From M55B129 sp034189085 (GTDB lineage: Bacteria > Bacillota > Dethiobacteria > DTU022), in the NCBI GenBank assembly GCA_034189085.1, contig JAXHVH010000001.1, forward strand, positions 62,001 through 126,000: a stretch of DNA of 64,000 nt, given 5' to 3'. Positions 26,278 to 36,273 of this stretch are shown in pieces. How positions within the stretch are numbered: position 1 is the first letter of the stretch; the number at the start of each line of letters is the position of its first letter. Position numbers and translations under genes: made by a program. The notes below the pieces were generated by a model. It searched no databases. It was given only the letters and a program-made list of their open reading frames with translations, and was not told the DNA's origin.

Positions 26278-27852
26278 ATGTCCAAAGTAATATCTGCAGA
26301 CGAAGCTGCAAAATTAATCAGAGATGGAGCAACGGTAGGAATAGGAATGATGGGATTGGCCGGGTGGCCTGAAGAAGTGGCTAAGGCAATCGAAAAACGC
26401 TTCCTTGAAACAGGCAATCCACGTGACCTGATCGTAGTGTCAAGTTCAGCCGCAGGAGACAGCCATGAAAGGGGTTTAACCCGTTTAGGTTATGAGGGTT
26501 TGGTTAAAAGGTGGATAGCTGGCCATATGGGGCAGGCTCCCAAAATGAGAAAACTGGTTGAAAATAATATTATTGAAGCATACAACCTTCCACAGGGGGT
26601 TATTGTTCAGCTTTGGCGAGAAATAGCAGCCAAACGCCCGGGGCTGATCACAAAAGTTGGGCTGGGTACTTTTATCGACCCCCGTATCGAAGGCGGAAGA
26701 ATGAATCCCCGCACTAAAAAAGATATTATCAAAATCATTGAAATCGAAGGCGAGGAATACCTTTTTTATCAAACATTTCCTGTGGATATTGCCCTGATAA
26801 GAGGCACAGTGGCCGATGAAGATGGAAACCTGACTATGGATAAAGAAGGAATGTTCCTGGAAGCTCTGCCCCTGGCACAGGCTGTCAAGAATTGCGGCGG
26901 CATTGTAATTGCCCAGGTTGAATATGTAGCCCAGCCGAACACCATTCACCCAAAAAGAGTAAAAGTACCGGGTATTCTAGTCGATTACGTGGTCCAGCGC
27001 ACCGATCCAAATAATCATTTCCAGACCGAGGCTGTATATTTTAACCCTTCATTTTCCGGTGATGTGAAAGTGCCTCTTTCCGCTATTACCCCCTTAGAGC
27101 TAACCGAGCGCAAAATTATTGCCCGGCGAGCTGCCATGGAATTGGTACCAGGTGTAATTGTAAACCTGGGCATCGGCATTTCGTCCGATGTTTCAGCCGT
27201 GGCGGCAGAAGAAGGAGCAGCCGACATGATTCATCTCACCACCGAGTCGGGCACTATTGGCGGAGTTCCCGCCAGCCCACCTCACTTTGGCCACGCTTAC
27301 AATGCTGAAGCAATAATTGAACATCATGCCCAGTTCGATTTCTATGATGGCGGGGGCATTGATCTGACTTTCCTTGGCATGGCCCAGGCAGATAAAGAAG
27401 GCAACATCAACGTAACAAAATTCAGCAACAGGGTTATCGGTAGTGGCGGGTTTATAAATATAAGCCAGAATGCCAAGAAAGTAGTTTTCTGCGGTACTTT
27501 TACCGCCGGGGGGCTTGAAGTATCTATTGAAAATGGCAAGCTGAAAATAAACAGGGAAGGCAAGATCCAGAAACTGGTTGAGCATGTTGATCAGATAACC
27601 TACAGCGGCAAATACGCCCGGGAAATCAAACAACCTGCTGTATATGTCACCGAACGGGCAGTATTCAGACTGGAACCAGAAGGGTTAACCTTGATTGAAA
27701 TAGCTCCGGGTATCGACCTGGAAAAAGATGTCCTGGCCGTAATGGGGTTTAAACCCAGGATTTCACCAGACCTCTATACAATACCTGCAGGAATATTTAA
27801 ACCGGAATGGGGTGAGTTGAAAGAATTTATCAACAATAAGCACCAGGCCTGA
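26278..27852 (+). CDS. Acyl-CoA:acetate/propionate CoA-transferase (fused alpha-beta)
   Basis: A 524-aa family I CoA-transferase with both half-domains in one chain, like Pct/YdiF. The first half has GATVGIGMMGLAGWPEE and the second the catalytic glutamate, Glu323 in TTESGTIGG. It moves CoA between acyl-CoA and a free acid, so it can activate an imported carboxylate without ATP. ATG 26278 follows AAGGATGAT. First gene after the sigma-54 promoter, followed by hydroxyacyl-CoA dehydrogenase/hydratase and thiolase genes. Confidence 0.93.
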   Translation: MSKVISADEAAKLIRDGATVGIGMMGLAGWPEEVAKAIEKRFLETGNPRDLIVVSSSAAGDSHERGLTRLGYEGLVKRWIAGHMGQAPKMRKLVENNIIEAYNLPQGVIVQLWREIAAKRPGLITKVGLGTFIDPRIEGGRMNPRTKKDIIKIIEIEGEEYLFYQTFPVDIALIRGTVADEDGNLTMDKEGMFLEALPLAQAVKNCGGIVIAQVEYVAQPNTIHPKRVKVPGILVDYVVQRTDPNNHFQTEAVYFNPSFSGDVKVPLSAITPLELTERKIIARRAAMELVPGVIVNLGIGISSDVSAVAAEEGAADMIHLTTESGTIGGVPASPPHFGHAYNAEAIIEHHAQFDFYDGGGIDLTFLGMAQADKEGNINVTKFSNRVIGSGGFINISQNAKKVVFCGTFTAGGLEVSIENGKLKINREGKIQKLVEHVDQITYSGKYAREIKQPAVYVTERAVFRLEPEGLTLIEIAPGIDLEKDVLAVMGFKPRISPDLYTIPAGIFKPEWGELKEFINNKHQA

Positions 27853-27927
27853 TTTACCGGCCTTACGATGTAAAAAATAACGGAATCACATCAATCAAAT
27901 AAATATTTTGAAAGGAGTTTGATAAAA

Positions 27928-29970
27928 ATGGGTAAAGCGTACAAAATCGGTGTTGTCGGTGCCGGGAATATGGGCAGCGGTATAACTCAGAAACTGGCCC
28001 AGGAAAAAATGAATGTAACGATGGTTGACACCAAACCGGATTTTATTGAGCGCGGGTTAAAGAACATCCGTCAAACTCTAAACGAAGGTGTGAAACGCAA
28101 TATTTTCACTCCGGAAAAGGTAGAAGAAATTATCGGGCAGATTAATGGAACTACTGACTTGAACGAACTTAAAGATGCCGATCTGGTTATAGAAGCTATC
28201 TTTGAAGATGAAAAGGTTAAAGGCGAATTGTTTGCCAAACTGGATCAGATCTGCGATCCAAAAACAATTTTTGCTACCAATACTTCCAGTTTACGTGTAG
28301 GCAACCTGGCCAAATGGACAAAGCGCCCGGATCGCTTTATCGGAACCCACTATTTCTTCCATCCAGCGAAGAACCGCCTTGTTGAGATTGTTCCTCATGA
28401 AAAGACCAGTGAAGAAACAAAGGAAAAAGTCCTTCAGATTGCCAACCTTCACGGCAAAACTCCGATTGTGGTTAAAGACTCTCCCGGTTTTTGTGTAAAC
28501 CGCATTTTCATTCCCTGGTATGTTGAAGCAATCCGCATAATCGAGGAAGGTATTGCTAATGTGCCCACCGTCAATGAGGCAACCAAGCGCGGTTTCGGCA
28601 TCGGCCTCGGCCTTTTTGAGCTGTGGAATATGTCCGGTGGGACAGTTATCGGCCTTCACGGTGCTGAAGGTTTGGCTAAAGAACTGGGAAGTTTTTATGC
28701 TCCTCCCGAACTGCTGCGACACCAGGTTGAAGATTTGAAATCCGATTTCTCTCTTGAAGGTGAAATTGACGACAGCAAAATGGACATTATAGCCGATCGT
28801 CTCTATGCCGTGGCCATGGGGGTAGCCTGCACCATGGTTGACGAAGGTGTAACCTCTCTCGAAGACGTAGACCGGGGTATTAAAATAGGTCTGACCTGGC
28901 GGAAGGGACCGTTCGAGCTAATAAACAGTATGGGCATTGAAAAAGCCTACGAGATGGTCAAAGAACTCACTGAAAGACGTAACGATTTTAAAATGCCCAA
29001 ACTACTTGAAGAACAGCACCAAAAAGGCGAACCATTTGAATTTAAATTTGTTGATCTTGAAATCGAAGATAATATTGCCTACATTACAATTAACCGCCCC
29101 GAAGCAATGAATGCCCTCAATCCGGTTGTTGTGGATCAGCTGGAGAAAAAATTTGATGAAGCAGAAAAGAAACCGGATGTTAAGGCCATTGTTTTCAAGG
29201 GAGCCGGCAAAGCTTTTATCGCCGGGGCAGATATAAAATTCTTTGTCAACAATATCAAGTCGGACAATGTTGACAAGACCTATGCTTTCACCCGCAAAGG
29301 TCAGGATCTCCTTCTGCGCTTTGAAAATTCGCCGAAAATGACCATCGCTCTGGTTGACGGGCTCTCTCTCGGCGGAGGAAGCGAAGTAGCCCTGGCCTGC
29401 CAGGCGATTGTGGCCACCTCCAACGGATCTTTTGGCTTTCCCGAAACGAATATCGGTATCTTCCCCGGGCTTGGAGGGATGATCCGCTTAGAACGGCACC
29501 TGGGGCTGGAACTGGCCAAATACTATATCTTCACAGGCAAAAACATCAGCGCTGAAGAAGCATATGAACTTGGTATTGTAACCAGGCTGGTTGAGCCCAC
29601 TGAAGTAGAAAAAGCTATTAAAGAAGTCGTTGCCAGCGGCAAATTCGACAAATACCGCCCGCGTGAAATACCGGCTAAATATGACCAGGCCAAAGCAGTC
29701 TGCTCTTCAGAAAATGTGGAACGCCTGTTAAAAGGTGAAACTCCAAAAGGAGTAGATCCGGAATTTGCAGAAAAAGCAGCAAAAATCGTCGCTAAAAAAG
29801 CTCCTGTGGCCCTGAAACTGGCCAATGAATTAATGGATGCTCAATCCAAGGTCTCCATCAAAGAAGCCATTGATCTCGAACTTGGAAAATTATACGACAT
29901 CTTTGCTACTGAAGATGCTTTAGCCGGACTGCAGTCTCCAGGCCGCCCGCCAAAATACCAGGGTAAATAA
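27928..29970 (+). CDS. Fused 3-hydroxyacyl-CoA dehydrogenase / enoyl-CoA hydratase
   Basis: A 680-aa bifunctional protein. The N-terminal half is 3-hydroxyacyl-CoA dehydrogenase: NAD-binding GVVGAGNMGSGI (6-17), THYFFHPAKNRLVEIVP with the catalytic His, and KDSPGFCVNRI. From about residue 375 comes an enoyl-CoA hydratase domain (ITINRPEAMNALN, AFIAGADIK oxyanion loop, SLGGGSEVALAC). The order dehydrogenase-hydratase is the reverse of FadB/FadJ and is found in anaerobes and archaea. ATG 27928 has AGGAG 10 nt upstream. It carries out the middle two steps of beta-oxidation. Confidence 0.95.
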   Translation: MGKAYKIGVVGAGNMGSGITQKLAQEKMNVTMVDTKPDFIERGLKNIRQTLNEGVKRNIFTPEKVEEIIGQINGTTDLNELKDADLVIEAIFEDEKVKGELFAKLDQICDPKTIFATNTSSLRVGNLAKWTKRPDRFIGTHYFFHPAKNRLVEIVPHEKTSEETKEKVLQIANLHGKTPIVVKDSPGFCVNRIFIPWYVEAIRIIEEGIANVPTVNEATKRGFGIGLGLFELWNMSGGTVIGLHGAEGLAKELGSFYAPPELLRHQVEDLKSDFSLEGEIDDSKMDIIADRLYAVAMGVACTMVDEGVTSLEDVDRGIKIGLTWRKGPFELINSMGIEKAYEMVKELTERRNDFKMPKLLEEQHQKGEPFEFKFVDLEIEDNIAYITINRPEAMNALNPVVVDQLEKKFDEAEKKPDVKAIVFKGAGKAFIAGADIKFFVNNIKSDNVDKTYAFTRKGQDLLLRFENSPKMTIALVDGLSLGGGSEVALACQAIVATSNGSFGFPETNIGIFPGLGGMIRLERHLGLELAKYYIFTGKNISAEEAYELGIVTRLVEPTEVEKAIKEVVASGKFDKYRPREIPAKYDQAKAVCSSENVERLLKGETPKGVDPEFAEKAAKIVAKKAPVALKLANELMDAQSKVSIKEAIDLELGKLYDIFATEDALAGLQSPGRPPKYQGK

Positions 29971-30003
29971 ATATAAAACAAATTGAAAGGAGATTAATAA
30001 CAT

Positions 30004-31194
30004 ATGTTCAATAAAGCTTACATTCCATACAAAGGTTATTACAGTACTCCATTCTCCAAGTGGCAGGGTAGCTTACAAAATGATAATGCCATAGATCTTG
30101 GAGCTAAAACAAGCAAACGCTGGTTTGAAAGCAAAGGAATCGATCCAAAAATTGTTGAATATCTTTATCTGGGAATAACTGTCGGACAGCACCGAGTCTT
30201 TTTTGGAGCCACCTGGCCCGCAGTACAGATGGGCGCACCCGATATCCCCGGCATGACAGTAATGCAGGCCTGTTCTACTGCCACCACTTCAGTTTTTAAT
30301 GCCAGCGCATCGGTGGAAGTGGGCAATGTCAACACTGCGTACTGCCTGCTGGTAGATCGGTGCTCAAACAGCCCTCATACCGTCTGGCCAAACCCGATGG
30401 GCCCCGGAGGCAAAGTCATTGCTGAAGACTGGTTTATGGATAACGTGGAAGCAGATCCGGCCACCGGTTCGGGGATGCTGGTCACCGCTGAAAATGTGGC
30501 CCGGCAGGAAGGTTTTACTCGCGAGGAGGCCGACGAGCTGACCCTGCGCCGGTATGAGCAGTATGCCGAGTCTCTGGCTGATGATCGCGCTTTCCAAAAA
30601 CGTTTCATGTTCCCGGTCGAAGCAACTGTTTCCCGCAAGGAAACCAAACTGCTGGAAGAAGACGAAGGTATTGCTAAAACATCCAGAGAAGCACTGGCCC
30701 GCCTGAAACCTGTGGCCAAAGACGGCATCCATACTTTCGGGGCTCAGACTCACCCGGCTGACGGCAATGTAGGAATCCTGGTTACCAGTAAGGAAAAAGC
30801 CGCCGAATTGAGCGCTGATCCTAACATTACTATCCAGGTGGTTTCTTACGGCTTTGCCCGGGCAGAAAAGGCCTACATGCCAACGGCCCCTTATCCCGCT
30901 GCCCAGATGGCCCTTGAGCGGGCCGGGAAAACAGCCCAGGATATGGTAGCGATTAAAAATCATAACCCCTTTATTGCCAACGATCTATACCTGGCCAAAA
31001 AACTCGGCATCGACGCCAATTCCTTTAACAACTACGGCAGCTCAATAGTCTGGGGACATCCCCAGGCTCCTACTGCAGGACGCCTTATGGTAGAAGGCAT
31101 CGAAGAAGCAGTTATCAAAGGCGGAGGCTACGTGCTGGTTTCCGGCTGTGCCGCAGGCGATACAGCAGCAGCGATTATTTTCAAGATCAGCTAA
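30004..31194 (+). CDS. Thiolase (acetyl-CoA acyltransferase family)
   Basis: A 396-aa thiolase-fold protein. The nucleophile is Cys90 in MQACSTATTS, where classical thiolases have a CxSG pattern; His352 in WGHPQAPTAGR and Cys382 in SGCAAGD complete the triad, although the usual CGGG is CAAG. It is thus a divergent member that may accept an unusual beta-ketoacyl-CoA. It follows the dehydrogenase/hydratase gene with a strong AGGAG site and is closed by a terminator, completing the operon. Confidence 0.9.
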   Translation: MFNKAYIPYKGYYSTPFSKWQGSLQNDNAIDLGAKTSKRWFESKGIDPKIVEYLYLGITVGQHRVFFGATWPAVQMGAPDIPGMTVMQACSTATTSVFNASASVEVGNVNTAYCLLVDRCSNSPHTVWPNPMGPGGKVIAEDWFMDNVEADPATGSGMLVTAENVARQEGFTREEADELTLRRYEQYAESLADDRAFQKRFMFPVEATVSRKETKLLEEDEGIAKTSREALARLKPVAKDGIHTFGAQTHPADGNVGILVTSKEKAAELSADPNITIQVVSYGFARAEKAYMPTAPYPAAQMALERAGKTAQDMVAIKNHNPFIANDLYLAKKLGIDANSFNNYGSSIVWGHPQAPTAGRLMVEGIEEAVIKGGGYVLVSGCAAGDTAAAIIFKIS

Positions 31195-31221
31195 CATCGC
31201 AATCGCATTTGTATTATTTGC

Positions 31222-31250
31222 AAAAGGCCAGGCTTTAAGCCCGGCCTTTT
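31222..31250 (+). terminator. Intrinsic terminator of the beta-oxidation operon
   Basis: A hairpin of an 8-bp outer stem (AAAAGGCC/GGCCTTTT) and a 4-bp inner stem, with a T-rich 3' side, about 27 bases after the thiolase stop. Confidence 0.85.
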
Positions 31251-31363
31251 ATCCTGTAACTGAAGATCTAAATTTTATCAACAAAATTTCAATTGATTAA
31301 AATAAATGTCAAAAATATTGTCTGGATCTGTTAGGATCAAAGATTGTAATTAAACAGGAGAAA

Positions 31364-33118
31364 TTAATCATCGTAATCATTAAAGTCATCCGGAAGGCCG
31401 CACGATCCATCTGCACAATCCGGTTCACCCTGTCCAGGCAACCATTTATCAATCGTGGCAGTACCTAAATAACGATAATCTGAAGCAATAAAAAGCGGGC
31501 TTGTTTCCCCTCCCACAACTACAATTCTAATCTGATCAGGATCATGATAGGGGGCAATTATTTCTTCTCTTTTCAATTTGCTCCAGGTATAGTAAGGCTC
31601 CACTTTCCTTTCTGCTTCTGAGCCCAGTAACATCTGCACTGTATCATTATCCCAGTATTTACCTGCTTCCATTTTAATATTTTTTGCTAAATACCTGCTG
31701 TAGTCCTCTTTTGTTTTAAACCCCTGCTTTTCCTTTAGTTCTCTGGCTATCAAAGGATCCATAATAATAGTCGCGTTTGAATAAACTGATGGGATCGCTC
31801 CATATAAAATATTTAGCTCTTCGGTTACTGAACGGTTGGACGGTGCTCCAGAACTGTTTATAAATGTCCAACCACGGAAAAGGCTTACAGTACTGTCTTC
31901 TTTTTTATATCCTTTCTGGACGTGAAAAGGCTCCCAGGCACTTCTTTTTTCATTTTCCGCAACACACATGTTATTATAAGTAAAATTATTGCCCTGCGAG
32001 CTCCAAAGTGTTTTATTGGGCCGGGCGAATCCCCAGCAATGGCTCATCAAGGTCCATGCTCTCCCGATAACTGCATTGACCTTGTTAACAGCGCTAAAGG
32101 CAGCAAGCCCTGAATTAAGACCAACCTTTTCCCCTATGGGGCCATTAACAAGGATCATAGATCCAAAAGGAGTTGTGGAAGGCCTTAATGATGGTTCAGC
32201 CATTGAGGCAATAGCAAGAATAACCGGGAAATAAACAGGTTCGGCACCGGCCATAACGGCAATTGTCGCGATATTGGCAACTGTAGATTTAACCAGCTCA
32301 TTAGTATCTTCAAGAAATACTTCCGCTACGATCTCACCTGGGTCAGCCTGTGTCCCTTCCAGCATTCTACTTACTCGTTCTTCTGTAGGAAGAATGATCG
32401 GCAACCCTTCGGTCCATCCTCTCTCGTAGAAAATAGTCTGCAGGTTCTCCTCCGTTTCCGGCCCAAGTAAAGAATCCCGGCCTGTTTTTTCTGCTGGTTC
32501 CTTTTCAGATTTGTCCTGCACTTTTTTCGGGGCAACCGGTTTAGTAAGTAAATCAATGATTTCTTCGATCACCGGTCTTCCAGTTTCCGGATCATTACCG
32601 GTGATGTATTCATATAAAGTGTCCTGCGAAACTCCTACCACTGGATGTGGGGTATATACAAAAGTCAAAGCAGCTCCCTTTGGATTCATCTCTACAACCT
32701 TTTTGTATTCACAGGTAGAAAGAGGCACCACAGGAAGGCCAAATTTATCTTCCAGCTTGATTGTCGAGGCAGCGACCGCTGCGGCACAACCCGGTCACCC
32801 GGCTACACCCAGAATCGCAGCATCACCTTTTTCCCTGATCTCATTCCATAGTTTCTCGCTTGGTTCATCATCCACAAAAACATTCCCGGGCTTTCTTTTC
32901 CTTATTGTCGTTACCGATGGCCAGTTTTCCTTAAACCATTTTTGCAGGGCTACCATGAAATAAGCACTGCCGCCGAAACCGGTATCCACAAGGTAAATAG
33001 TTTTTTTATCCAGGGAATCCAGCCTCTTTGACATGGAAAAGGCAACAGCACGTGCTGTGCTGACAGTCTTTTCTCCGGTTACAGGACTTACGGCATAAAT
33101 TTTTTCTGTGTAATTCAT
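31364..33118 (-). CDS. Fused UGSC-like selenoprotein with in-frame UGA (Sec108)
   Basis: One 584-residue frame interrupted only by UGA at 32797-32795. Read as selenocysteine, it gives AILGVAG-U-PGCAAAVAAS, a UxxC redox motif. The first about 190 residues resemble the UGSC family of bacterial (seleno)proteins (the UxxC there reads U-G-S-C). After a charged linker, residues from about 200 on form a second domain with a cysteine pair near the C-terminus (PDCADGSCG). Coding quality and frame continue unbroken past the UGA, and a bacterial SECIS hairpin follows it at the right distance. The ATG has GGAGTGA 5 nt upstream. Function unknown; a thiol/selenol redox or reductive enzyme is likely. Standard annotation would split it into 32795-33118 and a downstream piece. 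Divergent from the LuxR-type regulator. Confidence 0.88.
32759..32797 (-). promoter_or_regulatory. Bacterial SECIS element with its UGA codon
   Basis: After the UGA there are 17 nt, then an apical GGUC loop closed by a 5-bp stem (GCAGC/GCUGC), an internal loop, and a lower 6-bp stem (GGUUGU/ACAAUC). The E. coli fdhF SECIS, as I recall it, also has 17 nt between UGA and a loop containing GGUC. This supports SelB-dependent Sec insertion. Confidence 0.85.
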
Positions 33119-33497
33119 AAGATCACTCCTTTTTTAGTTTCCATGATTAGTTTTCACCGCTACATAAGTCAAAAATAGAAATATCAAGCAACTTTAAAAA
33201 AGCATTTCATATAGTTTCGAAATAGAATGGCAGGTTTTTAAAAAAATATTAACACAGTAATAGGGCAATCCTGATCCTTTCGTTATATATTACATCAGTT
33301 ACGATGATTCTATCAACAATACAAAGTAAATTAATTAATAAATCGACCTCAGGCATGTTCAACCAAAAGCACCGGATGAGCTTTGACACCAGCAACTCGA
33401 AGCGCTTATAATATGTTTAAGGATTACTTTCACTGATCCAGCAAGTGACATTGCATCCACATAAATTACAACAACATATTTTAGAGGCGGGATTAAC
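33119..33497. other. Divergent intergenic region
   Basis: About 380 AT-rich bases between the selenoprotein gene and the LuxR-type regulator. It must hold both promoters, but I could not assign a sigma-54 site, a clear -35/-10 pair or the palindromic element found at 36182 and 37881. Confidence 0.5.
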
Positions 33498-36158
33498 TTG
33501 GATTTTGTTAAAACAAAAATTTACCCACCCATAAAAGATGCAATCCTCCTGGAGAGGCCAAACCTCACTGCCAGGTTAAACCAGTGGCCGGATAAGAAAT
33601 TGATCCTCCTTTCCGCTTCTGCCGGAAGCGGGAAAACAAGCCTCATCAGCATGTGGATCCATAAACTGTTGGGAGGTACAAATAGTTGCAATATAGCTTG
33701 GTACACTCTTGACAAACACGATAACGACCCGATCCGGTTTGTCCGTTATTTACTTTTTTCACTTCAGGAAGCTGGTTATTGCGGATTCAGTGAAAAGCTA
33801 AACCGCATCTCGGAAATGTATAACATGCATCTCACTGAAACTCTGGCCCACATAGTGAGCATGCTCATAGATGACGATGATAAAAATCCCCTTTTAATTA
33901 TTTTTGATGATTACCAGAACATTTATTCCCGGGAGATCCATGAAGGAATGAATTTCCTCCTGCGTTACCTTCCTTCCCACATTCACATCGCCATTTTAAC
34001 CCGTAATGATCCCCCCCTGAACCTTTCCTCCCTGAGAGTTAAAGAGCAGGTAATTGATATCCGAACAGAAGATTTAAACTTTGATTATGCTGAAAGCGCA
34101 AGATTTCTCAGCAACTATCTTCAGACAAAGCTTGATCATGACACTATTGCCACACTGCACCGAAAAACCGAGGGGTGGATAACGGGTTTGCAGTTAACAG
34201 CATTATCCCTTCGAAACCGCAATAAATCAAAAAATATGCAGATGATTGAAGGGAACCGCTTAATCATTGATTATTTAATGGAAGAAGTTTATTCTCAACT
34301 GCCGGGGAAAATGCAGGAATTCCTCCTTCAAACTTCTATTTTAAACCATTTTACTGTCCCTCTCTGTGAATACATCACCAGGATGACAGAAAGTTACGAA
34401 TTAATCGATATTCTCAGACGAGATAACCTTTTCCTGATTCCGCTTGATCAGGAAGGAGAATGGTTCAGGTATCAGAACCAGTTTTCATATTTTTTGCAAA
34501 AAAGGCTTTCTATGGAACACCAGGATAAAATATATGAACTGCATACCAGGGCAGCCCACTGGTATTACAAACAGAAATTGCGCCATGAAGCTTTTGATCA
34601 TGCCGTTTTATCTCAAGATCCTGAACTGGTAAATAAGATTTCAGAAGATTATATAGAAGAGCTATGGATTGCCGGTGAACATGCCCTGCTCCTGGAACGA
34701 ATATCGCAAATCCCCCTGTCTGTAATGGAAGAAAATGCTCACTTAAGGCTGTTCTGGGCCCTGCTGCGCATGGACTACGGGAAAATTGATACGGAACTCG
34801 TGAAAACTGTTTTTTCCGAAAGCGATAAAAATTATTCCAGCAAAGAACTGGGTATGCTTGAAACAATCAGGGCATCCTATGGCAATATCATTCAAAAATC
34901 GGAAATTATTGAAAAACATGCATCCTCAGCCATAGAACACTTCAGCCATTCCAATCCGGTATGGCAGAATAACGCAATTTGTGTCCTCGCCCGTACCTAT
35001 TACATATCAGGCAACCTCCTTGATGCAGAAAAATACTTCCGCCTTGCTTACCGAGAATCAATATTAAACAGGAATAAAAATATTGATTATCAAGCAGCAT
35101 TTCATCTCGCCGATACTCTTCGCTCGCAGGGTAGGTTTAAAGAAGCAAAAATACTCTGCCAGGAAAAACTAAAAGAAATTGAAAGCTGCAGCCTCTATCA
35201 ACTGTTATATACAGGGAGCTTTTACTCCGTGCTGGGTGAAATATCCTGTGAAGAAAATGATATCAAATCCGCCTTAGCATACGGTGTGAAAAGTATTAAA
35301 CTGGCCGAACAGCGAAACAATAGTTTGTCGTTGTGCATTAGTTACAAAAAATTGCTTAATGCCTACCTCGCTATAAGGGATTATGAAAAAATCAAAAGCA
35401 TATTGAACAAATTGTTAACCTTAAAAAATAACACCTTTCTCCCTCCCTGGATTGAAACAACTATTCGCCTGGCTCAATCTGTTTTATACATGCTGAATGG
35501 GAAAAACGAGGAAGCAATCCAAATTCTGCAGCCACCAAGTTTAAACCTTTATCCCGGCATCAAATTTACCAACGAAGATATCAGGGAGCTTCTTTTCCTC
35601 GCCCGCCTTTATCTATACACTGGCAACCCCGAAAAGGCAGCTCCCATCATCGAAAAGCTGAAAAATTTGCTGGCAAGAAATCACCGATGGACCGCCTACC
35701 TGAATTGCCTGATTAGTGATGCCTTGTACTGGGACCAGGTTGGGAATAAAGTAAAAGCAAAGAAAAGCATTCATGAAGCCCTCGAACTGGGCTCTAAAAA
35801 AGGGTACCTGAGGATATTTATTAACGCAGGTCCGCTGCTGCAGCCACTGATGAGCAAAATGAGCCGGATGAATGAACTCAGCCGTTATGGAATTAATATC
35901 CTCGGTTATATCGAAGCAGATCTCTCGGCCCGGAGTGATACTAACAGTGCCAAACCTCTTCTAGACCCCCTCAGTCCCCGCGAATACGAAATTTTAAAAC
36001 TTCTACCGACCAAATTATCCTACCCTGAAATTGCGGACCGCCTTTATATATCTTACAGTACCGTCCGTTCTCATGTAAAAAATATTTATATGAAATTGGA
36101 TGCCCACAGCCGCCTGGAAGCAGTAAACATCGGCCGGTTACACGGATTAATGGATTAA
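33498..36158 (+). CDS. MalT/LuxR-type ATP-dependent transcriptional regulator (LAL family)
   Basis: An 886-aa regulator. The N-terminal STAND ATPase has Walker A in SASAGSGKTS (Lys46) and Walker B-like LLIIFDDYQ, followed by a winged-helix region, a long TPR-like helical region (about 350-790), and a C-terminal LuxR HTH (LSPREYEILKLL, then the recognition helix YSTVRSHVKNIYMKL). It starts at TTG 33498 with a GAGGCGG site. MalT-like proteins activate transcription when ATP and a small inducer bind. Located just before two genes with an identical 48-bp palindromic element, it is their likely activator, and so of the cupin/TRAP island. Confidence 0.93.
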   Translation: MDFVKTKIYPPIKDAILLERPNLTARLNQWPDKKLILLSASAGSGKTSLISMWIHKLLGGTNSCNIAWYTLDKHDNDPIRFVRYLLFSLQEAGYCGFSEKLNRISEMYNMHLTETLAHIVSMLIDDDDKNPLLIIFDDYQNIYSREIHEGMNFLLRYLPSHIHIAILTRNDPPLNLSSLRVKEQVIDIRTEDLNFDYAESARFLSNYLQTKLDHDTIATLHRKTEGWITGLQLTALSLRNRNKSKNMQMIEGNRLIIDYLMEEVYSQLPGKMQEFLLQTSILNHFTVPLCEYITRMTESYELIDILRRDNLFLIPLDQEGEWFRYQNQFSYFLQKRLSMEHQDKIYELHTRAAHWYYKQKLRHEAFDHAVLSQDPELVNKISEDYIEELWIAGEHALLLERISQIPLSVMEENAHLRLFWALLRMDYGKIDTELVKTVFSESDKNYSSKELGMLETIRASYGNIIQKSEIIEKHASSAIEHFSHSNPVWQNNAICVLARTYYISGNLLDAEKYFRLAYRESILNRNKNIDYQAAFHLADTLRSQGRFKEAKILCQEKLKEIESCSLYQLLYTGSFYSVLGEISCEENDIKSALAYGVKSIKLAEQRNNSLSLCISYKKLLNAYLAIRDYEKIKSILNKLLTLKNNTFLPPWIETTIRLAQSVLYMLNGKNEEAIQILQPPSLNLYPGIKFTNEDIRELLFLARLYLYTGNPEKAAPIIEKLKNLLARNHRWTAYLNCLISDALYWDQVGNKVKAKKSIHEALELGSKKGYLRIFINAGPLLQPLMSKMSRMNELSRYGINILGYIEADLSARSDTNSAKPLLDPLSPREYEILKLLPTKLSYPEIADRLYISYSTVRSHVKNIYMKLDAHSRLEAVNIGRLHGLMD

Positions 36159-36181
36159 TCTAATGAGCATGTAAGCCTCCC

Positions 36182-36229
36182 AATAATCTGAAATTACCTC
36201 AATTGAGGGATGTATCAGAACAGTATTAA
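36182..36229 (+). promoter_or_regulatory. 48-bp promoter/operator element, copy 1
   Basis: This sequence recurs at 37881-37928 with a single mismatch. It contains the perfect palindrome CCTCAATTGAGG (36197-36208) and ends in CAGTATTAA, which may serve as a -10 region. The element ends 44 nt before the ATG of the bicupin gene, the same distance as in copy 2. Likely target of the LuxR-type regulator just upstream. Confidence 0.75.
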
Positions 36230-36273
36230 GGTTAATATTTCTACAAACAATACTGTTAGGAGGCGGATTAAAG

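Noticed and set aside
31364..32731. A separate 455-aa gene starting at 32731 next to a 107-aa gene ending at 32795
   Set aside because: The two frames are in the same phase, separated only by UGA, with continuous homology-like sequence and a SECIS hairpin; the piece starting at 32731 has no ribosome-binding site of its own.
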